This document shows, in pieces, positions 37,188 to 45,722 of a stretch of 64,000 bases of DNA. The stretch's first letter is position 1; every line of letters begins with the position of its first letter. Position numbers and translations under genes: made by a program. This stretch comes from an uncultured Eubacterium sp. GTDB taxonomy: Bacteria > Bacillota > Clostridia > Lachnospirales > Lachnospiraceae. Under the pieces are notes generated by a model. It was not told the DNA's origin. It saw nothing but the letters and a program-made list of their open reading frames with translations, and did no database searches. The stretch spans positions 4,284 through 68,283 of the forward strand of contig URQO01000005.1 in assembly GCA_900550135.1 (NCBI GenBank). Reading direction: 5' to 3'.

Positions 37188-38510
37188 TTATTTGTCGTTT
37201 CTTTCACGAATAATAAATCGCAATGGCGTCCCTCTAAAGCCAAATGCTTCTCTTATACGATTTTCAATGTATCTTGTATAAGAAAAATGCATCAACTCCT
37301 TGTCGTTTACAAAAATAACAAATGTAGGCGGCTTTACCGACACCTGAGTAATATAGTAAAGTCTTAAACGTTTACCCTTATCTGATGGTGGTTGCTGCAT
37401 TGCAACAGCCTCTGCCATTATTTCATTAACAACACCTGTTTCAATTCTTAGCGAATGATTTTCAATAACCATATCAATCATTTCAAAAAGTTTTGGCAAC
37501 CTCTGACCTGTTTTTGCAGAAATGAACATAATCTCTGCATACTGCATAAAGGATAAAACCTGTCTGACTTTATTCTTGTATTCATATACAGTTTTGTCAT
37601 TCTTTTCAATGGCATCCCATTTGTTTACGGCAATAATAATTCCCTTACCATTTTCATGGGCAATACCTGCAATCTTTGCATCCTGCTCTGTTACACCTTC
37701 TGTTGCATCAATTACAATAACAACTACATCTGCTCTTTCAACAGCTGTAACCGTTCTGATAACACTGTATCTTTCTATTTCTTCTTTTACTTTTGATTTT
37801 CTTCTAATACCTGCCGTATCTATGAAAACATATTCTTTTCCATTGTATTTCACATCTGTATCAATAGCATCTCGTGTTGTTCCTGCAATATTTGATACAA
37901 TCACACGACTCTGTCCCGTTAACTTGTTAATAATAGATGATTTTCCAACATTTGGCTTTCCAACAATAGCAACTTTAGGTCTTTCGTCTTCTTCCTCTTC
38001 TAAATTAAGAGAATGGAAATGTTCAACCACCTTATCAAGCATATCTCCTAAGCCACTTTTTTGAGATGCAGAAATAGGTACAGGATCACCAATACCTAAA
38101 TTATAAAACTCATAGACATCTGCCATCATTCTATTAAAGTTATCTACTTTATTTACAACTAAAATAACCGGTTTTCTGCTTCGTCTTAACATATCTGCTA
38201 CTTTTGCATCAGCATCTATCAAACCTTGTTTAACATCTGTCATAAATATAATAACATCAGCAGTATCAATAGCAATCTGTGCCTGTTCTCTCATTTGAGA
38301 CAAAATAATATCATTACTGTCAGGTTCAATACCACCTGTATCTATCATTGTAAAATTATAATTAAGCCAATCAATATCAGCATATATTCTATCTCTTGTA
38401 ACACCGGGAGTATCTTTTACTATAGATATTTTTTCTCCTGCTAATGCATTAAATAATGTTGATTTTCCAACATTCGGTCTGCCTACTATGGCAACAATTG
38501 GTTTACTCAT
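37188..38510 (-). CDS. der: Ribosome biogenesis GTPase Der (EngA), tandem GTPase
   Basis: Der is an essential GTPase in 50S subunit assembly. Two G domains occur in tandem: [12 protein letters not shown] near residue 9 with DTPG and DTGG, and [14 protein letters not shown] near 184 with [13 protein letters not shown] and NKWD are the two G4 motifs. A C-terminal KH-like domain ends in [11 protein letters not shown]. The 440-residue length is typical. A GAGGT site precedes the ATG. Confidence 0.97.
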   Translation of the reverse strand: MSKPIVAIVGRPNVGKSTLFNALAGEKISIVKDTPGVTRDRIYADIDWLNYNFTMIDTGGIEPDSNDIILSQMREQAQIAIDTADVIIFMTDVKQGLIDADAKVADMLRRSRKPVILVVNKVDNFNRMMADVYEFYNLGIGDPVPISASQKSGLGDMLDKVVEHFHSLNLEEEEDERPKVAIVGKPNVGKSSIINKLTGQSRVIVSNIAGTTRDAIDTDVKYNGKEYVFIDTAGIRRKSKVKEEIERYSVIRTVTAVERADVVVIVIDATEGVTEQDAKIAGIAHENGKGIIIAVNKWDAIEKNDKTVYEYKNKVRQVLSFMQYAEIMFISAKTGQRLPKLFEMIDMVIENHSLRIETGVVNEIMAEAVAMQQPPSDKGKRLRLYYITQVSVKPPTFVIFVNDKELMHFSYTRYIENRIREAFGFRGTPLRFIIRERNDK

Positions 38511-38578
38511 ATTTTTTACCTCACTGTTAGATTTTACAATATCAGTTTATATTTGTAAATTTTATATTTGTAAAATTT

Positions 38579-39427
38579 TTATTTCAATTCTAAAAAGGCT
38601 GCTAAATTTCCTCTTTTACCTTTAGAAGCTCTATGTGAAAACATAACACTTTCATTGCAACATGTACAAATATCAGGCATATGTATGTTTTCGTCCAAAA
38701 CACCTGCATCTTTAAAAATCAGTTTGTTGCACATCCATAAATCAAGTAAATACTTGTCATTTGATTTTTCAATTAAAATCCGGTCTATGTTGTTTGGAAA
38801 AGCTTTAATAAACTCATCTGCCACGTCCTTACTTATTTCATAGCAACTCTGACAAATAGATGGTCCAATACATGCTATAACATCTTTTGGATTGGTACCA
38901 TATAGATTTATCATCTTTTCTATGGTAACTTTTCCCATTTTAGCAACTGTACCACGCCATCCTGAATGAGACAGCCCGATGGCCTTGTTTTTTGTATCAA
39001 CTATAAATAATGGCACACAGTCAGCAAAATATGTTGCAAGAACTATATTTTTTTCATTTGTTATAAGACCGTCAATATTATCATAATCTCTTTCAAAATA
39101 AACACCTTTTCCTCTGTCACTTTTAGAGGCAATTTTCACATTTGTAGTATGCGTCTGTTTTGCTGCAACAATGTTGTGAGCATCAAAGCCTATTGCACCT
39201 GCTATTAATTCATGATTTTTAATAACATTTTCTACACTGTCACCACGACCACTTCCCAAATTCATGGAGCTTAAATAGTCTGTGCTTATACCACCCATTC
39301 TTGTAGAAAAGCCATGTGTAAGCCACGGAATATTTTCAAGTGCTTTATATGAAATGTATGGAATATTATTTTTCCACTTAATTGTAGTGGAATTATGATT
39401 GTTTTTGTTTAAACCAATTATATTCAT
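38579..39427 (-). CDS. Multicopper polyphenol oxidase-type/YfiH laccase-domain protein
   Basis: A 282-residue protein of the YfiH/PgeF family, purine nucleoside phosphorylase-like or peptidoglycan-editing enzymes formerly called laccases. Motifs include HGFSTRMGGIS, KQTHTTNV, ADCVPLFIVD, SHSGWRGTVAKM and CCNESVMFSHRASKG. The HSGWRGT and the CxxC-like residues are the metal-binding set. The ATG at 39427 overlaps the yraN stop (TAATG) and has GGAG upstream. The exact substrate cannot be read from the sequence. Confidence 0.9.
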   Translation of the reverse strand: MNIIGLNKNNHNSTTIKWKNNIPYISYKALENIPWLTHGFSTRMGGISTDYLSSMNLGSGRGDSVENVIKNHELIAGAIGFDAHNIVAAKQTHTTNVKIASKSDRGKGVYFERDYDNIDGLITNEKNIVLATYFADCVPLFIVDTKNKAIGLSHSGWRGTVAKMGKVTIEKMINLYGTNPKDVIACIGPSICQSCYEISKDVADEFIKAFPNNIDRILIEKSNDKYLLDLWMCNKLIFKDAGVLDENIHMPDICTCCNESVMFSHRASKGKRGNLAAFLELK

Positions 39428-39777
39428 TATATTTCTCCAAAACAATTTTCTAAATATATTATTTCACTGTCTGTTATGGAAATCACATCAAAACTACATT
39501 GACTGTTTTGGTATTTTGCATTTAAATTTAAATACCACATCGCAGTTTTAATTATTTTTCTCTGTTTTGATTTGGTTACAGCCTCATAAGGCTCGCCAAA
39601 GCTATTGTTCTTACGGTATTTCACTTCAATAAACCTAAGTATTTCATCTTTTATGGCAATGATGTCTATTTCTCCAAGTCTACATCTGTAATTTGTATCT
39701 ATTATACAAAATCCATTTTTCAAAAGGTAGTTCATTGCCCTTTGTTCATATAAACCGCCAACAATTCTTTTATCCAT
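39427..39777 (-). CDS. UPF0102 family protein YraN
   Basis: A 116-residue member of the YraN family, restriction endonuclease-like fold. The residues AMNYLLKNGFCIIDTNYRC, GEIDIIA and FIEVKYRK match the family's GEIDLIA...VFVEVK core (a D-ExK-like site). Function is not established; a role in DNA processing or natural transformation has been suggested for relatives. RBS AAGGGGG precedes the ATG. It sits after rnhB, as in many Firmicutes. Confidence 0.9.
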   Translation of the reverse strand: MDKRIVGGLYEQRAMNYLLKNGFCIIDTNYRCRLGEIDIIAIKDEILRFIEVKYRKNNSFGEPYEAVTKSKQRKIIKTAMWYLNLNAKYQNSQCSFDVISITDSEIIYLENCFGEI

Positions 39778-39892
39778 ATTCCCCCTTTTCTTTCATTCAA
39801 AACTTATAAATATTAATTTATTGCATTTTTTAATATTTTTTCTAAATATTAATCATTATTTTATTTTAAACTTTTTTATATACATTATTATC

Positions 39893-40651
39893 TTAAACAA
39901 AATGTGTTATAAATGTCTTTCTATGTATTGAACATGGGCCAAATTCCTTTAATGCATTGATATGTTCTTTTGAACCATATCCTTTGTTTGATGCAAAGCC
40001 ATATTGTGGAAATATTTTATCATATTCTACCATCATATTGTCCCTTGTAACCTTTGCAATAATGCTGGCAGCTCCAATGGAAATACTTTTGGCATCACCT
40101 TTTATGATAGGAACCTGTTTTTGTGTAATTCCAGGTATATTTACTGCATCATTTAACAAAAGATCAGGTGAGGGGTCAAGCAAACCAATGGCCTGTCTCA
40201 TTGCCTCATATGTAGCCTGAAGAATGTTTATTTCATCAATTCTTTCAGGAGAAACCATAGCTGTTTTTGCACTAACAGCTTTTTCCATAATAACGTCAAA
40301 CAGTTTCTCTCTTTTTGATGCAGAAAGTTTTTTTGAGTCATTAATATACAAAATATTGCAGTCTTTTGGTAAAATAACTGCACCTGCAACAACAGGACCT
40401 GCCAAAGGTCCTCTTCCTACCTCATCGATTCCACATATAAACTGATAATCGGCATATTTTCTTTCAAAAAATTGTAATTCATATGTTCGCTTTATTTCCA
40501 ACTGATACTTTTCAAAGTCTTTATTTGCTTTTTGAACAATCTTTTGAACACCACTTCGCTGATCCATGGCATATTCTTTTGCAAAATCAAGATAATTTGT
40601 TATATCCAGATTATTTAATTCATTTTTGATATCACTTATACTTTTACTCAT
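39893..40651 (-). CDS. rnhB: Ribonuclease HII
   Basis: RNase HII cuts RNA in RNA-DNA hybrids and removes misincorporated ribonucleotides. The active-site motif CGIDEVGRGPLAGPVVAGAV contains the DE pair (near residue 77), with NDSKKLS and the later ILLNDAV aspartate. An N-terminal extension of about 65 residues precedes the catalytic domain, as in several Clostridia. The gap to yraN (114 bp) shows no clear signal. The gene lies 8 bp after rbgA. Confidence 0.95.
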   Translation of the reverse strand: MSKSISDIKNELNNLDITNYLDFAKEYAMDQRSGVQKIVQKANKDFEKYQLEIKRTYELQFFERKYADYQFICGIDEVGRGPLAGPVVAGAVILPKDCNILYINDSKKLSASKREKLFDVIMEKAVSAKTAMVSPERIDEINILQATYEAMRQAIGLLDPSPDLLLNDAVNIPGITQKQVPIIKGDAKSISIGAASIIAKVTRDNMMVEYDKIFPQYGFASNKGYGSKEHINALKEFGPCSIHRKTFITHFV

Positions 40652-40659
40652 AATTAACC

Positions 40660-41496
40660 TTATCTGTCTATAGAAATTCTTCCAAGTTTACCACTTCTGA
40701 AATCATCTAAAATAATACCACTTGTTTTATCCAAATCAGGTTGATTGCCCTTTAATTTACAACCACGCTTTTCAGCTACCTGATACATAACCTGTAAAGG
40801 ATCCTTGTCACCTTCTATAGAATATCTATCTTTAATGGCATTAGGATACAAATCTGCCAGTAATTTTATAAGTTGATATGCCAATTCCTGCACATCTAAA
40901 ATATTATCATTCATTGAACCGATAAATGCCAGATGCATACCTGTTAGCTGGTCGTCAAACTTTGGCCACAAAACTCCCGGAGTATCAAGAAGTTCTAGAT
41001 TTTTATTTAATCTAATCCACTGTTTTCCCTTTGTAACACCTGGCTTATTGCCTGTTTTGGCACAGTTTTTGCCGGCGTAAGCGTTTATAAATGTGGATTT
41101 TCCAACATTTGGTATACCAACTACCATGGCTCTAATAGGTCTGTTTATAATACCACGCTTTTTGTTTCTTTCAATTTTCTCTTTACAGGCAATATTTACA
41201 GCATTGTTTATTTCTTTTATTCCCTGTTTATTTTTTGAATTTATCTTTAAAGCAACAATACCTTTTTCTTTAAAATATTCTATCCATTTATTATTTTCAG
41301 CCTCATCAGCCAAATCTGACTTGTTTAAAAGTACTAGTCTTGCCTTGTTTTGGCCTAAATTGTCAATTTCAGGATTTCTACTACTTAAAGGGATTCTTGC
41401 ATCTAACAGTTCAATAACCAAATCTATTAATTTAATATCTTCTTTCATCTGGCGCATAGCTTTTGTCATATGCCCAGGAAACCACTGATAATCCAT
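40660..41496 (-). CDS. rbgA: Ribosome biogenesis GTPase RbgA (YlqF)
   Basis: RbgA is a circularly permuted GTPase required for late 50S assembly. The G4 motif NKSD comes first (near residue 60), then the P-loop GIPNVGKSTFIN (near 125) and DTPGVLWP, the order diagnostic of the permuted family. It starts MDYQWFPGHMTKAMRQM at the ATG preceded by AGGAGG; the longer frame has no such site. It is encoded directly after rplS, as in Bacillus. Confidence 0.96.
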   Translation of the reverse strand: MDYQWFPGHMTKAMRQMKEDIKLIDLVIELLDARIPLSSRNPEIDNLGQNKARLVLLNKSDLADEAENNKWIEYFKEKGIVALKINSKNKQGIKEINNAVNIACKEKIERNKKRGIINRPIRAMVVGIPNVGKSTFINAYAGKNCAKTGNKPGVTKGKQWIRLNKNLELLDTPGVLWPKFDDQLTGMHLAFIGSMNDNILDVQELAYQLIKLLADLYPNAIKDRYSIEGDKDPLQVMYQVAEKRGCKLKGNQPDLDKTSGIILDDFRSGKLGRISIDR

Positions 41497-41598
41497 ATTT
41501 CCTCCTGCCTTTTTTATTGTCATAACACCTGAATTTTAAGTTCTGCTTTCCTAAAAATTGTATAAACATAGATGTAATAAATTCCTATGGTGCTGTAA

Positions 41599-41632
41599 CA
41601 AAAAAGGAACGAGTAAAACCCGCTCCTTTTTG
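41599..41632 (-). terminator. Intrinsic terminator after rplS
   Basis: On the minus strand GGAGCGGG pairs with CTCGTTCC (two G-T pairs) around TTTTA, flanked by AAAAA and TTTTTT. It starts 10 bp after the rplS stop and about 100 bp before rbgA. Confidence 0.8.
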
Positions 41633-41642
41633 AAAGTAATAA

Positions 41643-41987
41643 TTATTTAACTAATTCTTTTACCTTAGCAGCCTTACCAACTCTGCTTCTGATGTAGTTA
41701 AGTTTAGCACGTCTTACTTTACCCTGTCTAACTACTTCAATGTTTGCGATTGATGGTGAGTATAAAGGCCATGTTCTTTCAACGCCGATTCCGTTTGAAT
41801 TCTTTCTTACTGTGAAAGTAGCTCTGTTGCTTCCACCCTGTTTTTTAATTACAAGTCCTTCAAAAACCTGAATTCTTTCTCTGTTTCCTTCTACAATCTT
41901 GGCATGAACCTTGATTGTGTCACCTACGTTAAAAGGTGTAACTTCTTTAATCTGTGCTTGTTCAATTTCTTTGATTAATTCCTGCAT
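41643..41987 (-). CDS. rplS: 50S ribosomal protein L19
   Basis: L19 is a large-subunit protein at the 30S-50S interface. The 114-residue sequence begins [27 protein letters not shown] and carries the family's [14 protein letters not shown] and [13 protein letters not shown]. The ATG has AGGAGG upstream. A 95 bp leader precedes it with small dyads (see findings). It is the last gene before the terminator at 41599. Confidence 0.97.
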   Translation of the reverse strand: MQELIKEIEQAQIKEVTPFNVGDTIKVHAKIVEGNRERIQVFEGLVIKKQGGSNRATFTVRKNSNGIGVERTWPLYSPSIANIEVVRQGKVRRAKLNYIRSRVGKAAKVKELVK

Positions 41988-42082
41988 AACTTCCTCCTTA
42001 TTTATTCCGATGTTCTTAATACATAATGTAACAGAGGACCATCATTTTTTATACAGCGTCTGTTATAATAACATAATTTCTT

Positions 42083-42811
42083 TTATTTATCAAGTGTTTT
42101 TATGAATTTTATGTCATCCTTTGTAAGATTGGCATCTTCCATCAAATCAGGTCTTCTTTCTATGGTTCTGATAATAGATTGTTCTCTTCTCCATTGGTCT
42201 ACTTTTGGATGATTTCCTGATAAAAGTATAGGTGGAACTTCCTTGCCCATAAATTCTGCCGGTCTTGTATACTGTGGGTATTCAAGTAAATTGTCATTAA
42301 ATGACTCAAACTCAGCCGAATCATCATTGTTTAGAACTCCCGGTACAAGTCTTGAAATTGCATCTATCATAACCATAGAAGGTAACTCTCCACCTGTTAA
42401 AACATAATCTCCAATAGAAACATTGTCTGTAACAATCATTTCAAGAACACGTTCGTCAATACCTTCATAATGTCCACAAAGAAAAACTAAATCCTTTTCT
42501 TTTGAAAACTCTACTGCCATATGTTGATTAAATACTTTGCCCTGTGGTGTGAGATATACAACTCTTGGTTTGTAGCCAATCTGATTTACAACCGATTGAT
42601 AACTGTCATAAACCGGTCCCGGTTGCATCACCATACCTGCCCCACCACCATAAGGATAATCATCTATATGACCGTATTTATTGTCTGAAAAATCTCTTAT
42701 ATTTATAGTATTAAGAGAAATAAGCCCATTTGATATTGCTCTTCCTGTAATACTTGTATTTACTCCCTGCTCAATCATTTCAGGAAAAAGAGTTAATACG
42801 TGAAAATTCAT
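42083..42811 (-). CDS. trmD: tRNA (guanine-N1)-methyltransferase TrmD
   Basis: TrmD methylates G37 of tRNAs with a purine-rich anticodon loop, preventing +1 frameshifting. The 242-residue SPOUT enzyme has YGGGAGMVMQPGPV, YLTPQGKVFNQ, CGHYEGIDERV and GDYVLTGGELP (the trefoil knot and SAM site). The ATG overlaps the rimM stop (TAATG). Order rimM-trmD-rplS is the classical one. Confidence 0.97.
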   Translation of the reverse strand: MNFHVLTLFPEMIEQGVNTSITGRAISNGLISLNTINIRDFSDNKYGHIDDYPYGGGAGMVMQPGPVYDSYQSVVNQIGYKPRVVYLTPQGKVFNQHMAVEFSKEKDLVFLCGHYEGIDERVLEMIVTDNVSIGDYVLTGGELPSMVMIDAISRLVPGVLNNDDSAEFESFNDNLLEYPQYTRPAEFMGKEVPPILLSGNHPKVDQWRREQSIIRTIERRPDLMEDANLTKDDIKFIKTLDK

Positions 42812-43320
42812 TAATCTAACAATCCTTTCATTATGTGTACGGTAATCACTTTATTTTCTACATCTCTATCTAATATACATTGTTCTATAACCGGCAAAAG
42901 TACCTCTTTGTTGTCATTTGTTTTTACAACATAAACACCATTGGCACCTGTTTCAAGAACATCTGTTAATTTTCCAAAGTCATCTCCCTGATCTGTGACT
43001 ATTTTGCAGCCAATCAGGTCTCCAATAAAATATTCTCCATCTTCAAGAGGAATTGCATTGTCCCTTGTGACTAACAAATCCATTCCCTTGAACTGCAAAA
43101 TATCATTGATATTGTCATATTCTTTAAATTTTAATATAACCATATTTTTAAAGTATTTTACTCCTGATACATTTACATTGATATATTCTTTTCCTGTATC
43201 AATTATTGCTTCTTTTAAATAATCAAATCTTTTTATATCATCTGTTGTTGGATAAACTTTTACTTCTCCCTTTATTCCGTGAGAATTTGTAATAACACCA
43301 ACTCTTAAATATTCTTCCAT
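42811..43320 (-). CDS. rimM: Ribosome maturation factor RimM
   Basis: RimM helps mature the 30S head around S19. The 169-residue protein starts MEEYLRVGVITNSHGIKGEVKV (recognised motif), has the EYFIGDLIGCKI beta-barrel hinge and ends in a PRC-barrel with EVLLPVIEQCILD. The ATG at 43320 with GAGG upstream is chosen because the longer frame would start with GTG inside a hairpin. Gene order supports it. Confidence 0.95.
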   Translation of the reverse strand: MEEYLRVGVITNSHGIKGEVKVYPTTDDIKRFDYLKEAIIDTGKEYINVNVSGVKYFKNMVILKFKEYDNINDILQFKGMDLLVTRDNAIPLEDGEYFIGDLIGCKIVTDQGDDFGKLTDVLETGANGVYVVKTNDNKEVLLPVIEQCILDRDVENKVITVHIMKGLLD

Positions 43321-43342
43321 ATTTTTTCCTCTACATATAGTA

Positions 43343-43370
43343 AACAAGGCTGGATTTTTCCAGCCTTGTT
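43343..43370 (-). terminator. Perfect 11-bp hairpin between khpA and rimM
   Basis: AACAAGGCTGG and CCAGCCTTGTT face each other around a 6-base loop, and the minus strand continues TTTACT. This resembles a partial terminator inside the rpsP to rplS operon. It may lower rimM-trmD-rplS expression relative to rpsP, or serve as an RNA-processing site. Confidence 0.6.
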
Positions 43371-43389
43371 GCACTTGTATTAAAGTAAA

Positions 43390-43617
43390 CTATTTAATTT
43401 CTACTTTAACTTTTTTATCGCATTTTGAAGATGCAGCCTTTACTACTGAACGGATAGCTTTTGCAATTCTTCCCTGCTTTCCAATAACTTTGCCCATATC
43501 ATCCTGTGCAACATGTAAAGTAATAAGAATCTCTCTATCACCATCAGTTTCTGTAACTACAACTTCATCTGGAGAGTCAACAAGTGCTTTTGCAATTGTT
43601 TCTACCAATTCTTTCAT
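43390..43617 (-). CDS. khpA: KH domain RNA-binding protein KhpA
   Basis: A 75-residue single KH-domain protein. The GxxG loop is GKQGRIAKAIRSVVKAA (near residues 47-63). KhpA partners with KhpB (Jag) in Gram-positive bacteria and influences RNA metabolism and division; the partner is not in this window. RBS GGAGGG precedes the ATG. It lies between rpsP and rimM as usual. Confidence 0.95.
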   Translation of the reverse strand: MKELVETIAKALVDSPDEVVVTETDGDREILITLHVAQDDMGKVIGKQGRIAKAIRSVVKAASSKCDKKVKVEIK

Positions 43618-43634
43618 GAATTTGCCCTCCGCTA

Positions 43635-43880
43635 TTATTTTTCAATACCAGCAATTTTTAAAAGCTTTCCAACTGTTTCTGTTGGCTGTGCTCCTGTTGC
43701 TAACCATTTCTTTGCAGCTTCTTCATTTACGTCAAACACGCTTGGTTCCTGATTTGGATCATAAGTACCGATTTCTTCGATGAATCTACCATCTCTAGGT
43801 GCTCTTGAATCAGCAACTACTATTCTGTAAATAGGATGTCTCTTCTTACCCATTCTTTTTAATCTCATCTTTACTGCCAT
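43635..43880 (-). CDS. rpsP: 30S ribosomal protein S16
   Basis: The 81-residue protein begins [20 protein letters not shown] and contains [22 protein letters not shown], hallmarks of S16. RBS GGAGGT lies upstream. It follows ffh by 45 bp, and the ffh-rpsP-khpA-rimM-trmD order is typical for Firmicutes. Confidence 0.97.
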   Translation of the reverse strand: MAVKMRLKRMGKKRHPIYRIVVADSRAPRDGRFIEEIGTYDPNQEPSVFDVNEEAAKKWLATGAQPTETVGKLLKIAGIEK

Positions 43881-43925
43881 TTTAAATGTACCTCCAAAAA
43901 ATTTTCTTAAATTAAATATATATGT

Positions 43926-45275
43926 TTAAAAGCCAAAAGGCATTTTAAATCCACCTCTACGTTTTCCTTTGCCGCCCATAAGTCCAGGCATATTCTTCAT
44001 CATTTTCTTTGCTTGATCAAACTGTTTGACAAGTTTGTTTACCTCACTGATGTCAACCCCTGCTCCCTTTGCAATACGTTGCTTTCTGGAAGGGTTAAGC
44101 AAGTCAGGATTGCCTCTTTCAGCCTTGGTCATTGAATAAATAATAGCTTCAATCTTTCCAAGTTGCTTTTCATCAGGTAGCATGTCACTTTTAATCTGAC
44201 CACCAACACCCGGTAGCATATTAAGAAGCGATGATAAACCACCCATGTTTTTAATCTGACTCATTGACTCTAAATAATCGTCAAAAGTAAACTGAGCTTT
44301 CTTAAGTCTTTGCTCCATTTCTTTTGCCTTGTCCTGGTCAATTGCCTGTTCTGCCTTTTCAATCAGTGACAAAACATCACCCATACCTAAAATACGGGAA
44401 GCCATTCTGTCAGGATGGAACTGTTCCAAATCAGAAAGTTTCTCACCCATACCAATATATAAAATAGGCTTTCCGGTAACTGCCTTTATTGATAATGCAG
44501 CACCACCTCTTGTATCACCGTCTAGCTTTGTAACAACGATACCGTCAATTCCTATTTTTTCATTAAATTCTTTTGCAACATTTACTGCGTCCTGACCAGT
44601 CATGGCATCTACAACCAAAACAGTCTGGGTAATGTCAATATTTTCACGTATTTCAACAAGTTCATTCATCATGTCTTCATCTACGTGTAAACGACCTGCC
44701 GTGTCTAAGATAACAACATTGTTTCCATTTTTCTTTGCATGCTCAATGGCTGCCTTTGCAATGTTTAAAGGCTTTTGCTTATCACCCATTGAAAATACAG
44801 GAACCTTCTGCTTTTCACCGTTGATTTTTAACTGTTCAATAGCTGCCGGTCTGTAAATATCACATGCAACAAGTAAAGGCTTTCTGCCTTTTTCCTTTAA
44901 CTTTCCTGCAATCTTTGCAGTTGTTGTAGTTTTACCTGCACCCTGAAGACCCATCATCATAATAACTGTAATCTGATCATTGCTTAACAACTTAAGTTCT
45001 GTTGTTTCAGAGCCCATCAGTGCAGTTAACTCTTCATTTACAATCTTTATAACCATCTGTCCCGGTGTCAAGCTTGTAAGAACATCCTGACCTATGGCTC
45101 TTTCATTTACCTTTTTGGTAAAATCTTTTACTACTTTAAAGTTTACATCAGCCTCTAATAAAGCAATCTTTACTTCCTTTAAGGCTGCCTTTACATCATC
45201 TTCAGTAAGTCTGCCCTTACTTCTAAGATTTTTGAATATATTTTGTAATTTATCGGATAAGCTTTCAAATGCCAA
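43926..45275 (-). CDS. ffh: Signal recognition particle protein Ffh (TTG start)
   Basis: Ffh binds signal sequences on nascent chains and 4.5S/6S RNA, and docks at FtsY. The NG domain has GLQGAGKTTTTAKIAGKL (near residue 105) and DTAGRLHVD. The methionine-rich M domain ends in GGKGKRRGGFKMPFGF. The first codon is TTG with AGGAGG 7-8 nt upstream; no nearby ATG in frame fits. The partner FtsY is encoded at 46967-47884. Confidence 0.97.
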   Translation of the reverse strand: MAFESLSDKLQNIFKNLRSKGRLTEDDVKAALKEVKIALLEADVNFKVVKDFTKKVNERAIGQDVLTSLTPGQMVIKIVNEELTALMGSETTELKLLSNDQITVIMMMGLQGAGKTTTTAKIAGKLKEKGRKPLLVACDIYRPAAIEQLKINGEKQKVPVFSMGDKQKPLNIAKAAIEHAKKNGNNVVILDTAGRLHVDEDMMNELVEIRENIDITQTVLVVDAMTGQDAVNVAKEFNEKIGIDGIVVTKLDGDTRGGAALSIKAVTGKPILYIGMGEKLSDLEQFHPDRMASRILGMGDVLSLIEKAEQAIDQDKAKEMEQRLKKAQFTFDDYLESMSQIKNMGGLSSLLNMLPGVGGQIKSDMLPDEKQLGKIEAIIYSMTKAERGNPDLLNPSRKQRIAKGAGVDISEVNKLVKQFDQAKKMMKNMPGLMGGKGKRRGGFKMPFGF

Positions 45276-45286
45276 AGCCCTACCTC

Positions 45287-45619
45287 CTAGTAATTATCTA
45301 AAATTTCCTGTGCAATCTCTTTAATCTGATGAATATTGTTTTCATCCTTGCTGTCTGCCAACCGGCAAATTGTTTCAACATCCTGTTTGGTTTTGGAAAA
45401 TCGTTCAAGTAAATGTAACTTTTCTTCATAACCATTTAAGGTCTTGTCACATCTTTTTACCAAATCGTGAACACCTTGTCTTGATATTCCTCTTTCTTCT
45501 GCGATTTCTCCCAAACTTAAATCATTTAAAATAAAATCTTCATATATTTCCTTTTGATGATTTGTTAATAATTCTCCATAAAAATCATATAATAAAGAAC
45601 TTTTAAATATATCTTTCAT
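45287..45619 (-). CDS. ylxM: SRP-associated helix-turn-helix protein YlxM
   Basis: A 110-residue UPF0122 protein. The N-terminal YDFYGELLTNHQKEIYEDF and the sigma-4-like helix-turn-helix (LSLGEIAEERGISRQGVHDLV) match YlxM. It is linked to SRP function and is encoded just before ffh in most Firmicutes. It begins the ylxM-ffh-rpsP transcript behind the promoter at 45646-45674. RBS AAGGTG precedes the ATG. Confidence 0.93.
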   Translation of the reverse strand: MKDIFKSSLLYDFYGELLTNHQKEIYEDFILNDLSLGEIAEERGISRQGVHDLVKRCDKTLNGYEEKLHLLERFSKTKQDVETICRLADSKDENNIHQIKEIAQEILDNY

Positions 45620-45645
45620 AAAACTGCACCTTACCTACCTTCGGT

Positions 45646-45674
45646 ATGATACACTAAAAGCAAAAAGGTGTCAA
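45646..45674 (-). promoter_or_regulatory. Sigma-A promoter for ylxM-ffh, -35 inside terminator
   Basis: TTGACA and TATCAT are 17 bp apart on the minus strand. The -35 lies within the downstream arm of the ilvA terminator hairpin. The ylxM ATG is about 27 bp downstream of the -10. Confidence 0.85.
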
Positions 45675-45696
45675 GTATTTTTTCTTGACACCTTTT
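45663..45696 (-). terminator. Intrinsic terminator after ilvA
   Basis: AAAAGGTGTCAAG and CTTGACACCTTTT form a perfect 13-bp stem around an 8-base loop, with TTTTTGCTTTT after it on the minus strand. It lies 27 bp after the ilvA stop and overlaps the ylxM promoter. Confidence 0.88.
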
Positions 45697-45722
45697 AAAA
45701 TTTATAATCAAATAATAATTTT

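Noticed and set aside
38546..38574. Two exact copies of TTTATATTTGTAAA between der and the laccase-domain gene
   Set aside because: They are short and fully AT-rich; this is expected by chance in an AT-rich gap and there are only two copies.
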